Source of the DNA: KACC-23026 sp963829575
GTDB taxonomy: Bacteria > Bacillota > Bacilli > Bacillales > Sporolactobacillaceae
Length of the DNA stretch: 64,000 nt
NCBI GenBank assembly: GCA_963829575.1
Contig: CAWHJF010000012.1
Location: 62,001 to 126,000, forward strand
Reading direction: 5' to 3'
A program made the position numbers and the translations under genes. Positions within the stretch are counted from its first letter, which is position 1. Each line of letters starts with the position of its first letter. Shown piece after piece: positions 17,745-26,944 of the stretch. The notes under the pieces are model-generated. The model saw only the letters and a list, made by a program, of their open reading frames with translations, was not told where the DNA came from and made no database searches.

Positions 17745-17964
17745 TAAGGCTCACCCCTTGATTAGTTTTGTTTAAAAAATGAACGATTAAATCTTTATAT
17801 TTAATAAAACTTGTGTTGAATAATTTTATTGATTTTTTAAGTCATTAGTTGATTGAACAGAAAATAACTTAAAAAATTTTTATTGATAGAGTAACAAGTG
17901 GAATGGGGTGTGTCAAGGAAAGTGCTAAATGTCCAATTTTTCTAATAAATAAGGGGGATTTTGT
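17745..17964. other. divergent guaB-yaaC promoter region
   Basis: AT-rich 220-bp spacer between two divergent genes. I saw no clear operator (no PurBox pair) and no hairpin. AAGGGGG before yaaC at about 17951 is its ribosome site. Confidence 0.5.
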
Positions 17965-18924
17965 ATGCGTTTAACAAAACAAGAAATCTGGTCAGCATTC
18001 CTCCCATACCAATCGGCAAGTTTTTCTCAGAACTTTTTAAGAAAAATTTATGAAGCCAATCAAATAGAGGAACCTGTCAATAAAAGCTATCAAAATGGCT
18101 ATTCTTTTACCTATTATTTGGTTCACGGCCAACGTTTTTTTGATCAGTCGGAACAAGCGCCTTATGAAATTAAACCGCTCTTACTCTTTTATGGGCTTGT
18201 CCAACTCTGTAAGGCCTGCTTGCTTACCGTCGATCAGGACTACCCAAAAAATTCTACAGTCCTTGCACACGGGGTTTCAACTCGAAAACTTAAAAAGCAG
18301 AATTTCGAGTTTTTATACGATACGGTTCTGATTCAGAAGAAAGGTCTGTTTTCCCATATGTCTCAAACACTTTTTGGGTTCGAAACATTGGAGGGCCAAA
18401 AGTTTCAAATGGAACAATTGATTCACCATATGCCAGATCTCAATGATTTGTTTATAAAATTAACAGGACGCCCTCTCTGCCGCCCTGTTAAGCCAAGCAC
18501 ATCCATGAATTCCTATCAATGTACTTTTCAGCTATTAGATGATTTAAAACTCTCTGAGTCCCGTTTTTATCAACTCTTCAAATCCAAAATGAACCCAGTT
18601 GACCAAAGCCTGACTTCTAGAGACTCACTTTTGTTCTCTCTTTTAGATCAAACCAAACCAGAAGACGTCTTTTTAATGGATCAAGATGGCCATTACTATT
18701 TATCTTGTTTTCGTGAAGGGACTTCTAAGCTACCCGAACTACTTGTCCATTACCTCATCCTTTATAACTTAAGTATGATTTCAAGGTATGAAACTGAATG
18801 GTGGAATGATCTCTTTTTACAACGGTCATCCCAAGATATTTCTTTTATTCAAGCGATCATTGACTTAACCACACAGAAAACCCCACAACTAGTTAGCCAA
18901 TACCTAGAGTCACTAACAAGCTAA
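17965..18924 (+). CDS. yaaC: YaaC family protein
   Basis: 319-aa member of the YaaC family, conserved near gyrA and guaB in Bacillales and of unknown function. Segments such as YYLVHGQRFFDQ, LLLFYGLVQLCKACLLT, LAHGVSTRK and HYLILYNLSMISRYE identify it. It has no signal peptide or clear membrane helix. As in B. subtilis it is read opposite to gyrA and guaB, against the direction of the replication fork. ATG 17965 is preceded by AAGGGGG. A hairpin overlapping the end of the convergent HD-GYP gene can end its transcript. Confidence 0.88.
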   Translation: MRLTKQEIWSAFLPYQSASFSQNFLRKIYEANQIEEPVNKSYQNGYSFTYYLVHGQRFFDQSEQAPYEIKPLLLFYGLVQLCKACLLTVDQDYPKNSTVLAHGVSTRKLKKQNFEFLYDTVLIQKKGLFSHMSQTLFGFETLEGQKFQMEQLIHHMPDLNDLFIKLTGRPLCRPVKPSTSMNSYQCTFQLLDDLKLSESRFYQLFKSKMNPVDQSLTSRDSLLFSLLDQTKPEDVFLMDQDGHYYLSCFREGTSKLPELLVHYLILYNLSMISRYETEWWNDLFLQRSSQDISFIQAIIDLTTQKTPQLVSQYLESLTS

Positions 18925-18934
18925 TTTAAAAGGT

Positions 18935-18975
18935 TTAAAGGTTCTGTCTCCTAATGAATCTCTTCTATTAGGAGG
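18935..18975. terminator. shared hairpin between convergent yaaC and HD-GYP genes
   Basis: TCTCCTAAT/ATTAGGAG inverted repeat overlaps the last codons of the leftward gene. The T-tract is weak, so confidence is moderate. Confidence 0.5.
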
Positions 18976-20024
18976 GACGGGGTATGGCTTAAAGCGAGCG
19001 CTTGTCCGTGATTTAACCGCACCATTGGGCGAGTAGGATGGTCATTTGGAATAAAAATAATTTCACCCTTATTTCCATCCGAAAGCGTGACTTGGTTCCC
19101 AACAAACAATTGAGGAACTTCTTGTGAGAGAACGAATAATGCTCTTGGATCAAATTTTACAAGGTCCTTATTTAAAATTTCCAATGCCGTAAATGGAGAA
19201 ATCGGTTTTCGGTAATGCCGATGACTCACCATCGCATGATAAGCATCCATGATCATCACAATTTTTGCGTAGTGGTGCAATTGAGACCCTAAGACTCCTA
19301 ACGGATATCCGGATCCATTTTCTCGTTCATGATGTTGCAAAACGGCAAGCATCACACCATCTGAGAGGGATGAGATATTCTTTAACATTTGATAACCAAA
19401 AACAGGGTGTTTGGATAGTTGTTGGGCCGATTCTTTATCCAAATCCTTTGTTTTGTAAAGGTAATGAGGGGGGATTTTAGCCATTCCACAATCGACTAGC
19501 ATCCCGGCTAATCCCACTTCATTACAAACCTTTTTTGGGTATTTCATTTTTTGCGCAAGATAAGCGGACATTACACCGACGCTGACACTGTGATGAAAAA
19601 TATAATCCTCTTCGGTTGTCTCCTCATGGAAGCGAAAAATTTTATAGGGCTTCGTTAAATATTCATTCAACAACGTTAAGAGAATCCCTTGGATTCCAAA
19701 TATATTAATCGTGGATCCATTTTGCCAACTTACGAATTGTTCTTTAAACCTTAAAATGGCATCCTCATATGGCGTTCTTAAAGAATGGGTCATTTGTTTA
19801 ACCGACTTTTGATCCTCTTCCCTAACTTTTTTGGGTGAGAACAATTCCCCGTTAGTCCGAAAGTCCGAAACTTCCACTTGTTTGACAAGAAAAGCCTCAA
19901 GGATCCCAATCAAATTCTGATTGAGTACCGTGCTTTTAAACATAATGGGATTCGGACTGGAGCAATAGACATCTTCTAGTAATACGCAGCCTTCTTCTAA
20001 TTGACGGAGATTCACCTTCATCAA
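18951..20024 (-). CDS. HD-GYP domain protein with altered metal site
   Basis: 357-aa protein with an HD-GYP domain (residues about 130-300), a family that usually hydrolyses c-di-GMP. GYP-side motifs remain (HHERENGSGYP, with N where D is usual, and DAYHAMVSHRHYRKP), and HHSVSVG supplies an early histidine. The defining pair is changed: the expected LLHDIGK reads MLVDCGM, so the first metal-binding histidine is lost while the aspartate stays. It may therefore be a sensor rather than a hydrolase, or bind metal differently. N-terminal 100 residues are unassigned. No membrane segment. Located between gyrA and yaaC. Confidence 0.85.
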   Translation of the reverse strand: MMKVNLRQLEEGCVLLEDVYCSSPNPIMFKSTVLNQNLIGILEAFLVKQVEVSDFRTNGELFSPKKVREEDQKSVKQMTHSLRTPYEDAILRFKEQFVSWQNGSTINIFGIQGILLTLLNEYLTKPYKIFRFHEETTEEDYIFHHSVSVGVMSAYLAQKMKYPKKVCNEVGLAGMLVDCGMAKIPPHYLYKTKDLDKESAQQLSKHPVFGYQMLKNISSLSDGVMLAVLQHHERENGSGYPLGVLGSQLHHYAKIVMIMDAYHAMVSHRHYRKPISPFTALEILNKDLVKFDPRALFVLSQEVPQLFVGNQVTLSDGNKGEIIFIPNDHPTRPMVRLNHGQALALSHTPSLLIEEIH

Positions 20025-20077
20025 GAATTCCCCTTTGACAAATTTACTTAGTTTAAATTTTATACTTTCTCAACCAA

Positions 20078-20207
20078 TATTAGAAAAACTTGGCTTATCG
20101 CCAAGTCCTTAATGGCGGAAGCCATAGTTTTGCTTATACTTAGTACCTAGAAATTTTGACGACGTCGAATCATCTTCTCCGCTAAAATTTTATACTTTCC
20201 TAACGTG
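20078..20207 (-). repeat. interspersed intergenic repeat, copy 1 of 4
   Basis: 130-bp unit (reading leftwards) between gyrA and the HD-GYP gene. It contains AGTATAAAATTTTAGC, a GACGTCGTC block, AGTATAAGCAAAACT and the terminal hairpin ACTTGGCGATAAGCCAAGT followed by TTTTCTAATA. It matches copies at 36919-37048 and 41010-41137 through most of its length. A second AGTATAAAATTT lies just beyond it at 20055-20070. Confidence 0.9.
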
Positions 20208-20243
20208 AAAAAAGAGGATTGACAAGAATATTGTCAATCCTTT
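20208..20243 (-). terminator. intrinsic terminator after gyrA
   Basis: Read leftwards: AGGATTGACA, loop ATATTCT, TGTCAATCCT, then CTTTTTTC. Confidence 0.9.
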
Positions 20244-20321
20244 AAACCAGAACCGTTGTAACCTTTAAACTTTTTGAGAGATCAGGCAATCTTGTTTCGC
20301 CTTATAGAAGATGACTCAAAG

Positions 20322-22883
20322 TTATTCCGAATCCTCTTCCGTCTCTTCTTTTTCGATCTCTTCCTCTTCGGTTTCTAACTCTTGGGTTTCTTCCTGTTCG
20401 GTTGAGTCCGTTACCTCGTTTACTGAAACGTCCTCTTCATTTTCCTCATCATTGTCCTCTTCTTTTTCTATTCTTGCTACCGTCGCGACTTCATCGCCAT
20501 CCGATATCCGTATCAATTTAACACCCATTGTATTTCTACCGAGTGTTGAGATCCCAGAAACAGCTGTTCGAATTATAATCCCACTTTGTGTAATAATCAT
20601 GAGATCTTCGTCATCGCGGACAGTTCGTAGTGAGACCATATCACCGGTACGTTCTGTAATGTTACTGGTTTTAATCCCTTTACCACCACGGGACTGAATG
20701 CGATAGTCATCTACAGGTGTCCGTTTACCAAATCCTTTTTGAGTCACAATCAGAATTTCTTCATCCTCTTCGATGATACTCATTCCTACGACTTCATCGT
20801 CACTCGCAAGCGACATCCCTTTTACACCCGTTGCCAAACGCCCCATAGAACGGACATCTGTTTCATGAAAACGAATCGCCAATCCTTTTTTGGTCCCTGC
20901 AATGACTTCTTTTGAACCATCTGTCAAACGAACCGAAATGAGATCATCATCTTCTCTCAGACTTAAGGCAATTAATCCGCCTTTTCGTATATTTGAGAAA
21001 GCTGTTAAACTCGACCGTTTTGTAATTCCTTTTTTGGTCATAAAGATTAAGAACCAGTCGTCAACAAATTCTTCAATTGGGAACATCGCAGTGATGTATT
21101 CATCTTTTTCAATTTGAAGCAAATTAATGATTGGAATTCCTTTTGCCGTCCGTCCAAGTTCTGGAATTTCGTAACCCTTTAGACGATAAACCTTGCCTTT
21201 ATTCGTAAAGAACAGAATAAAGTGATGGGTGTTTGTGGTGAATAACTGTTCCACAAAATCATTTTCGTTTGTACCCATTCCTTGGATTCCACGTCCACCA
21301 CGATTTTGACTCTTGTAGGTGTCAATCGGCATACGCTTGACATAGCCGTTATGCGTCAAGGTGATGACCACATTTTCCCTTGGAATTAGATCCTCATCCT
21401 CAATCATATCAAATCCTAATGTGATCTCAGTACGGCGGTCATCATTAAAACGTTCTTTAACCTCAATCAATTCTTCGCGGATGATTTCGAGCACTTTCTC
21501 TTCGTTCGCTAGAATCGCTCTAAGCTCCGCAATTCGTGCGATCAACTCTTGGTATTCCGATTCAATTTTATCGCGTTCTAGGCCCGTTAAACGCTGCAAA
21601 CGCATATCTAGAATCGCTTGGGCTTGTTCATTTGAAAGAGAAAAATGTGTCATCAAGCCTTCGCGAGCGATATCTGTTGTTTCAGAAGCCCGAATTAACG
21701 CAATAATTTCATCTATATGATCCAGTGCAATCCGCAGGCCTTCAAGTATATGAGCACGTGCTTCAGCTTTTTCTAGTTCATATTTAGTCCGACGCGTGAT
21801 GACTTCTTTTTGATGCTCTATATAATAAGACAAGCATTCTTTTAAATTTAAAACTTTAGGTTGACCGTTGACTAAAGCTAATAAGTTGATCCCAAAACTC
21901 GTTTGAAGGGCTGTATGCTTATATAAGTTATTTAGCAAAACATTGGCATTGGTATCGCGACGAACTTCAATGACAATTCGCATCCCGGTCCTGTCAGATT
22001 CATCTCTAAGATCTGTAATCCCATCAATTTTTTTATCACGAACAAGTTCCGCAATCTTTTCAACAAGCTTCGCTTTATTGACTTGATAAGGAATTTCAGT
22101 GACAATTATGGTTTCTTTTCCATTTGCCGCTTGTTCGATATTAACACGAGCTCTTAAAATAATAGAGCCGCGACCAGTGTGATACGCGCGTCGAATGCCT
22201 TCGCGCCCAAGAATCATACCGGCTGTTGGGAAATCTGGACCTGGAATAAATTCCATCAGTTCATTAATCTCGAGATCTGGGTTCTTACTAAGCTCTAAGA
22301 TCCCATCCACCACTTCACCGAGTTGGTGCGGTGGAATATTAGTTGCCATACCAACAGCAATACCGGAGGCCCCATTGACAAGAAGATTTGGGAATCGAGC
22401 GGGCATCACAACAGGTTCACGTTCGGATCCATCATAGTTATCCTTGTAATCAATGGTATTTTTCTTAATATCGCGCACCATTTCCATTGCGATTTTCGAC
22501 ATTCTAGCCTCGGTATATCGCATGGCTGCTGCTGCGTCCCCATCAATGGATCCAAAGTTCCCATGACCATCAATCAGTTCATAACGATAGTTAAAATCTT
22601 GTGCCATACGGACCATGGTTTCATAAACCGCTGAATCACCATGAGGATGGTATTTACCAATAACTTCCCCAACAATACGAGCTGACTTTTTATAAGCCTT
22701 GTCTGAGGTCATCCCGAGTTCGTTCATAGCATAAAGTATTCGTCGATGAACAGGTTTCAAACCATCGCGCACATCTGGAAGGGCACGACTTACAATAACG
22801 CTCATGGCATAGTCCAAGAATGAGGTCTTCATTTCTTGGCTTATATTTATTGGTTTAACCCGTGACTCTTGATTATCTGTCAT
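20322..22883 (-). CDS. gyrA: DNA gyrase subunit A
   Basis: 853-aa subunit that breaks and rejoins DNA in the A2B2 gyrase introducing negative supercoils. Catalytic tyrosine in AAMRYTEARM. The quinolone-resistance region reads HPHGDSAVYE, the susceptible Ser/Glu state. The C-terminal DNA-wrapping domain has the GyrA box (QNRGGRGIQG). After it comes a strongly acidic tail (last ~45 residues, mostly E and D), longer than in B. subtilis GyrA. I chose ATG 22883 (MTDNQES) with AGGAGG upstream; the frame to 22913 has no site. About 70 nt after gyrB, so co-transcribed. Confidence 0.98.
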   Translation of the reverse strand: MTDNQESRVKPINISQEMKTSFLDYAMSVIVSRALPDVRDGLKPVHRRILYAMNELGMTSDKAYKKSARIVGEVIGKYHPHGDSAVYETMVRMAQDFNYRYELIDGHGNFGSIDGDAAAAMRYTEARMSKIAMEMVRDIKKNTIDYKDNYDGSEREPVVMPARFPNLLVNGASGIAVGMATNIPPHQLGEVVDGILELSKNPDLEINELMEFIPGPDFPTAGMILGREGIRRAYHTGRGSIILRARVNIEQAANGKETIIVTEIPYQVNKAKLVEKIAELVRDKKIDGITDLRDESDRTGMRIVIEVRRDTNANVLLNNLYKHTALQTSFGINLLALVNGQPKVLNLKECLSYYIEHQKEVITRRTKYELEKAEARAHILEGLRIALDHIDEIIALIRASETTDIAREGLMTHFSLSNEQAQAILDMRLQRLTGLERDKIESEYQELIARIAELRAILANEEKVLEIIREELIEVKERFNDDRRTEITLGFDMIEDEDLIPRENVVITLTHNGYVKRMPIDTYKSQNRGGRGIQGMGTNENDFVEQLFTTNTHHFILFFTNKGKVYRLKGYEIPELGRTAKGIPIINLLQIEKDEYITAMFPIEEFVDDWFLIFMTKKGITKRSSLTAFSNIRKGGLIALSLREDDDLISVRLTDGSKEVIAGTKKGLAIRFHETDVRSMGRLATGVKGMSLASDDEVVGMSIIEEDEEILIVTQKGFGKRTPVDDYRIQSRGGKGIKTSNITERTGDMVSLRTVRDDEDLMIITQSGIIIRTAVSGISTLGRNTMGVKLIRISDGDEVATVARIEKEEDNDEENEEDVSVNEVTDSTEQEETQELETEEEEIEKEETEEDSE

Positions 22884-22952
22884 GATAAAGCCTCCTAAAC
22901 AATAAGAACACACGAACTCTATCTAATGAATTCGTATAAAACCCTTCAAAAA

Positions 22953-24875
22953 TTAAATATCGAGATTTTGAACGTAGATGGCATTTTCTTGGATAAAATC
23001 ACGTCGTGGTTCGACTTTGTCACCCATCAACGTTTCAAAAATTTCATCCGCTTCCATGGCATCTTCCAAACTCACTTGAAGGACCGTTCGCGTATCAGGA
23101 TCCATAGTGGTTTCCCAAAGTTGAGTTGGGTTCATTTCACCTAGCCCTTTATATCTCTGAATTCCTGGTTTTGGCGTCGCAGGAAGGGCCTTTAGGCGCT
23201 CATCCAATTCGCGATCATTGTAGACATATTCCACATGCTTGCCCTGTTGTATTTTATAAAGCGGAGGTTGAGCAATGTAGATATAGCCTTTTTCGATCAC
23301 TGGACGCATATAGCGATAGAAAAATGTAAGTAGTAGCGTGCGAATATGTGCGCCATCGACGTCCGCATCTGTCATAATTATGACTTTATGATAACGTGCC
23401 TTCTCGATATCAAAATCTGTGCTTACACCCGCTCCAATGGCTGTAATAATAGCCCGAATTTCATTATTGGATAAAATTTTATCTAAACGTGCTTTTTCAA
23501 CATTAAGAATCTTACCTCGAAGTGGCAAAATGGCTTGGAAATGTCGATCACGGCCCTGTTTGGCTGATCCACCCGCCGAATCTCCCTCAACGATATAGAT
23601 TTCTGAGATCGTCGCATCCTTAGATGAGCAGTCCGCCAATTTACCTGGCAAGGATGACACTTCTAAAGCAGATTTTCTTCTTGTTAGTTCGCGTGCTTTT
23701 TTCGCTGCGGCACGAGCTCTGGAAGCCATGAACCCTTTTTCCACAATTTTTCTTGCGACATCTGGATTCTCAGATAAAAAGCGTGCGAATTTTTCTCCAA
23801 ACAACGCTTCTGTGATGGTTCGCGCTTCTGAATTCCCAAGCTTGGTTTTGGTTTGACCTTCAAATTGAGGATCCGGATGTTTAATCGACACTATCGCCGT
23901 TAAACCTTCTCTCACATCATCCCCAATTAAGTTTGGATCACTTTCTTTAATCATTTGATTCTTTCTTGCATAATCATTAATAACTCGGGTTAAAGACGTT
24001 TTAAAACCGTATTCGTGCGTTCCACCTTCATGTGTATGAATGTTGTTGGCGTAGGAATACAGTTGACTGGTAAACCCATCATTATATTGCATGGCAACTT
24101 CAACCGAAATTCCGTCTTTTTCACCTTCAACAAAAATAGGCTCTTCATGAAGGACATCCTTTTGTTTATTTAAGTCCTTAACAAAGGATTTAATCCCGCC
24201 TTCATAATAAAAGCTTTTCTTTTTGCCTTCTTCCCGCTCATCTTCAAGCGTTATTTTCAATCCTCGGTTTAGAAAAGCTAATTCTTTAATCCGTTTGACC
24301 AGAATATCGAATTCAAATAGGGTTGTTTCTGTAAAAATCTCAGGATCAGGAATAAAATGAATTTGAGTTCCTGTTTGTTCTGTTTCTCCAATAACTTCTA
24401 AGTCGGATGCCGGTACACCGCGATGATACTTTTGGAAATGAACCTTTCCGTGTAGAAAAACGGTGACATCTAACTCTGAGGATAACGCGTTAACAACGGA
24501 TGCCCCTACACCGTGAAGTCCGCCAGAGACCTTGTATCCACCGCCACCAAATTTCCCGCCAGCATGTAGAACGGTCATAATAACTTCAACAGCAGGGCGA
24601 CCCATTTTTTCTTGAATTCCGACTGGGATTCCTCGTCCATTATCGTTAACCGTTATACCGCCGTCTTTGTTAATGGTGACTTTGATTTCGTTACAATATC
24701 CCGCTAACGCTTCATCGATACTGTTGTCCACAATTTCCCATACGAGATGATGCAGCCCTTTTGGACCCGTTGATCCAATATACATCCCAGGACGTTTTCT
24801 TACAGCCTCTAAACCTTCTAAAACCTGAATCTGACTTTCATCATATGTTTCTTGATTATGTTGCTGATCAGACAT
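22953..24875 (-). CDS. gyrB: DNA gyrase subunit B
   Basis: 640-aa ATPase subunit of gyrase. GHKL ATP site: EIVDNSIDEALAG, VNDNGRGIPVGI and GGLHGVGASVVNALS. The TOPRIM metal site has EGDSAGGSAKQGRD and DADVDGAHIRTLLLTFFYR. Begins with VLEGLEAVRKRPGMYIGST and ends NAIYVQNLDI, both canonical. I chose ATG 24875 (MSDQQHN) preceded by AGGTGATG; the ATG at 24911 lacks a good site. Lies between remB and gyrA on the same strand. Confidence 0.98.
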   Translation of the reverse strand: MSDQQHNQETYDESQIQVLEGLEAVRKRPGMYIGSTGPKGLHHLVWEIVDNSIDEALAGYCNEIKVTINKDGGITVNDNGRGIPVGIQEKMGRPAVEVIMTVLHAGGKFGGGGYKVSGGLHGVGASVVNALSSELDVTVFLHGKVHFQKYHRGVPASDLEVIGETEQTGTQIHFIPDPEIFTETTLFEFDILVKRIKELAFLNRGLKITLEDEREEGKKKSFYYEGGIKSFVKDLNKQKDVLHEEPIFVEGEKDGISVEVAMQYNDGFTSQLYSYANNIHTHEGGTHEYGFKTSLTRVINDYARKNQMIKESDPNLIGDDVREGLTAIVSIKHPDPQFEGQTKTKLGNSEARTITEALFGEKFARFLSENPDVARKIVEKGFMASRARAAAKKARELTRRKSALEVSSLPGKLADCSSKDATISEIYIVEGDSAGGSAKQGRDRHFQAILPLRGKILNVEKARLDKILSNNEIRAIITAIGAGVSTDFDIEKARYHKVIIMTDADVDGAHIRTLLLTFFYRYMRPVIEKGYIYIAQPPLYKIQQGKHVEYVYNDRELDERLKALPATPKPGIQRYKGLGEMNPTQLWETTMDPDTRTVLQVSLEDAMEADEIFETLMGDKVEPRRDFIQENAIYVQNLDI

Positions 24876-24962
24876 ACACTCATCACCTAACTTTCTGACT
24901 TGGCTACTCACGTACTTCTTATTGACCTGGTTGCTGCTATAAAATCAATTAATAAATCTAAT

Positions 24963-25220
24963 TTAATAAGGATCTTGAGCCCAATCACTTTCCGCGCGTT
25001 TTTTCAAGGTCATTGGGGAAAAAGGAGAAAAATAAACGGCATCATCTGCAATCACAATAGACTTGGTCGCTTTCTCACCAACATCAATCAGTTTCTTGTT
25101 TTCAAGGCACTGGTCAATGAACAACCGATTAATTTCATTTTCTTCCATCAGTTCAAACTCTAATATGATGAGCACATCATTCGTCTTAATTAAGACGTCT
25201 TCGCCCAAATGTATAAACAT
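24963..25220 (-). CDS. remB: RemB/YaaB, extracellular-matrix regulator family (DUF370)
   Basis: 85-aa small protein of the DUF370 (RemA/RemB) family. In B. subtilis RemA is a DNA-binding matrix and osmoprotection regulator, and RemB (YaaB) is its shorter-known paralogue encoded exactly here between recF and gyrB. The N terminus MFIHLGEDVLIKTNDVLIILE is diagnostic. ATG 25220 overlaps the recF stop codon by one base (TAATG), implying translational coupling. DNA-binding function here is inferred from the family. Confidence 0.9.
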   Translation of the reverse strand: MFIHLGEDVLIKTNDVLIILEFELMEENEINRLFIDQCLENKKLIDVGEKATKSIVIADDAVYFSPFSPMTLKKRAESDWAQDPY

Positions 25221-26347
25221 TATGTGTCGCCATCCTTAATAGATCCCGATTGTATATTAAAAGAATCTGCTTGACTCATCATATCACCCGCAATCCCGCC
25301 GACATTTGTTGTCGTAACAAAGGTTTGCACACGCTCCTTGAATGTCTCGAGTAAATGGGTTTGTCGGTAATCATCTAGCTCACTTAGGACATCGTCTAAC
25401 AAAAGAAGTGGATAATCCCCAACTTCATTGTAAATCAGTTCGATTTCTGCAAGTTTTAAAGAGAGAGCTGTTGTCCTTTGTTGCCCCTGTGAACCAAAGG
25501 TTTGGACATTTTTTTCATTGACATAGAACACAAGGTCATCCCGATGCGGACCATATAAGGTCACACCGCGTTCTATTTCTTTTTGAATCGTAGATCCGAA
25601 AGCCTTTTCACATTCTATCTTTATCCTAGACAAATCCATATCTTCTAATACGTTCGGAATGCTGGTTTGATAGGAAATTTCCAAGGTTTCGAGCCCTCTG
25701 CTAATGTTTTTGTGAATCGGCTTTGCCCATTCTCTCAACAAACGGATAAATCGAAAGCGTCTATATATGATCTCAGCCGCCAATTGGACCAATTGTTCGG
25801 TCAATACTTCTAACATTGGCATTTTTTGCGGAGATGGTCGACGACCAAGTTCTTTTAATAAGGCATTGCGCTGCTGTAAAATTTTTTGATAATGACTCAG
25901 ATGGTATAAATAGATTGGTTGAATCTGCCCGATCTCAATGTCAATAAACCGACGTCGGTTACTTGGACTTCCTTTGACCAAGTTGAGATCTTCAGGAGCA
26001 AACATCACCACATTGCAAATTCCGACATATTGGCTTAACTTCCGTTGCTCAAGGTGATTTGCTTTCGCCTTTTTACCTTTTGAGGAGAGGATTATCTCTA
26101 ATGGGATGTCGCCTGTCTGTTTTTTTACTCTACCTTCTATTTTAGCATACTCTGACTCCCATTGGATTAATTCTTTATCATGAGGGGTCCGATGCGAACG
26201 CGCCATTGCTAAAACATAGATTGCTTCTAGAAGATTCGTTTTTCCTTGGGCATTTTCACCTAAGAACACATTAACCGATTTAGAAAAATTTAATTTTTCT
26301 TTTGTATAGTTACGAAAGTGCGTCACACTTATTGATTCTAAAAACAA
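25220..26347 (-). CDS. recF: DNA replication and repair protein RecF
   Basis: 375-aa SMC-like ATPase that helps RecA load at gapped DNA with RecO and RecR. Walker A GENAQGKTNLLEA; signature region FGSQGQQRTTALSLKLAEIELI; Walker B LLLLDDVLSELDDYR. The N terminus MFLESISVTHFRNYTKEKL is typical. It sits in the conserved dnaN-yaaA-recF-remB-gyrB series and shares a base with remB. Length is normal for the family. Confidence 0.98.
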   Translation of the reverse strand: MFLESISVTHFRNYTKEKLNFSKSVNVFLGENAQGKTNLLEAIYVLAMARSHRTPHDKELIQWESEYAKIEGRVKKQTGDIPLEIILSSKGKKAKANHLEQRKLSQYVGICNVVMFAPEDLNLVKGSPSNRRRFIDIEIGQIQPIYLYHLSHYQKILQQRNALLKELGRRPSPQKMPMLEVLTEQLVQLAAEIIYRRFRFIRLLREWAKPIHKNISRGLETLEISYQTSIPNVLEDMDLSRIKIECEKAFGSTIQKEIERGVTLYGPHRDDLVFYVNEKNVQTFGSQGQQRTTALSLKLAEIELIYNEVGDYPLLLLDDVLSELDDYRQTHLLETFKERVQTFVTTTNVGGIAGDMMSQADSFNIQSGSIKDGDT

Positions 26348-26413
26348 AGGGTGAACCCCCTTAAATTAAAAATGGGCAGGTCGACCAAAGGACCTTTAAC
26401 CCAATTTACTTTG

Positions 26414-26659
26414 TTACAAATCCTCAGGTGGTGTGTTTTTGAGGACATAAGAGCCGTGTCCTTCAACGGTGATTTCATCCCCAACCATTAGTTTTTTACC
26501 TCTGCGTTGTTCAGGTTCCCCATTTAAAAATACGGGTGTTTCAGACAAAAACCACTTAGCCTGACCACCGGTTCCAATGAGGCCCACATATTTTAAAAAT
26601 TGCCCCATTGTCAAAAACTCCTGAGTATCCTCTAAAAAAACGTCTTCTGAAGTCGCCAT
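26414..26659 (-). CDS. yaaA: S4-domain RNA-binding protein YaaA
   Basis: 81-aa protein consisting of a single S4 RNA-binding domain (FLKYVGLIGTGGQAKWFLSETPVFLNGEPEQRRGKKL read in order, with the typical G-A-K and V-N-G-E-x-x-x-R-R-G-x-K pattern). The family is encoded between dnaN and recF in most Bacillales; a ribosome-assembly role has been proposed for B. subtilis YaaA. ATG 26659 has a GAAGGTGAA site upstream. It probably shares a transcript with recF 66 nt downstream. Confidence 0.93.
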   Translation of the reverse strand: MATSEDVFLEDTQEFLTMGQFLKYVGLIGTGGQAKWFLSETPVFLNGEPEQRRGKKLMVGDEITVEGHGSYVLKNTPPEDL

Positions 26660-26944
26660 TCGTTCACCTTCTTTTTAAAAACCATTCCTTTTTCTATTGT
26701 AACCTTTATTCCATTTTTTTGCCTTATTTAAAACGATTTAATGTGTAATCTTGGCTTTTTCACTAAACCCATTTAGTTAAAAATACACGCGTTTGCTCCT
26801 ACGTCTGTTAGTAGTCTCTAAGCAGAACGATTTCTCAATGCAATTTGTAGTAGTTCGCAAGCTCTCTCTAATGCGAGGGCGAGATCCATAAACCGGAAAA
26901 TAATAAATGCCCCAAACAGGGTTTGGAGCATTTTCTAAGGGTGT
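26660..26944. other. dnaN-yaaA intergenic region
   Basis: 285 bp. Near dnaN it holds a leftward terminator (26900-26938; AATGCTCCAAAC/GTTTGGGGCATT then TTATTATTTTC). The rest probably contains the yaaA promoter; I see no other structure. Confidence 0.7.
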
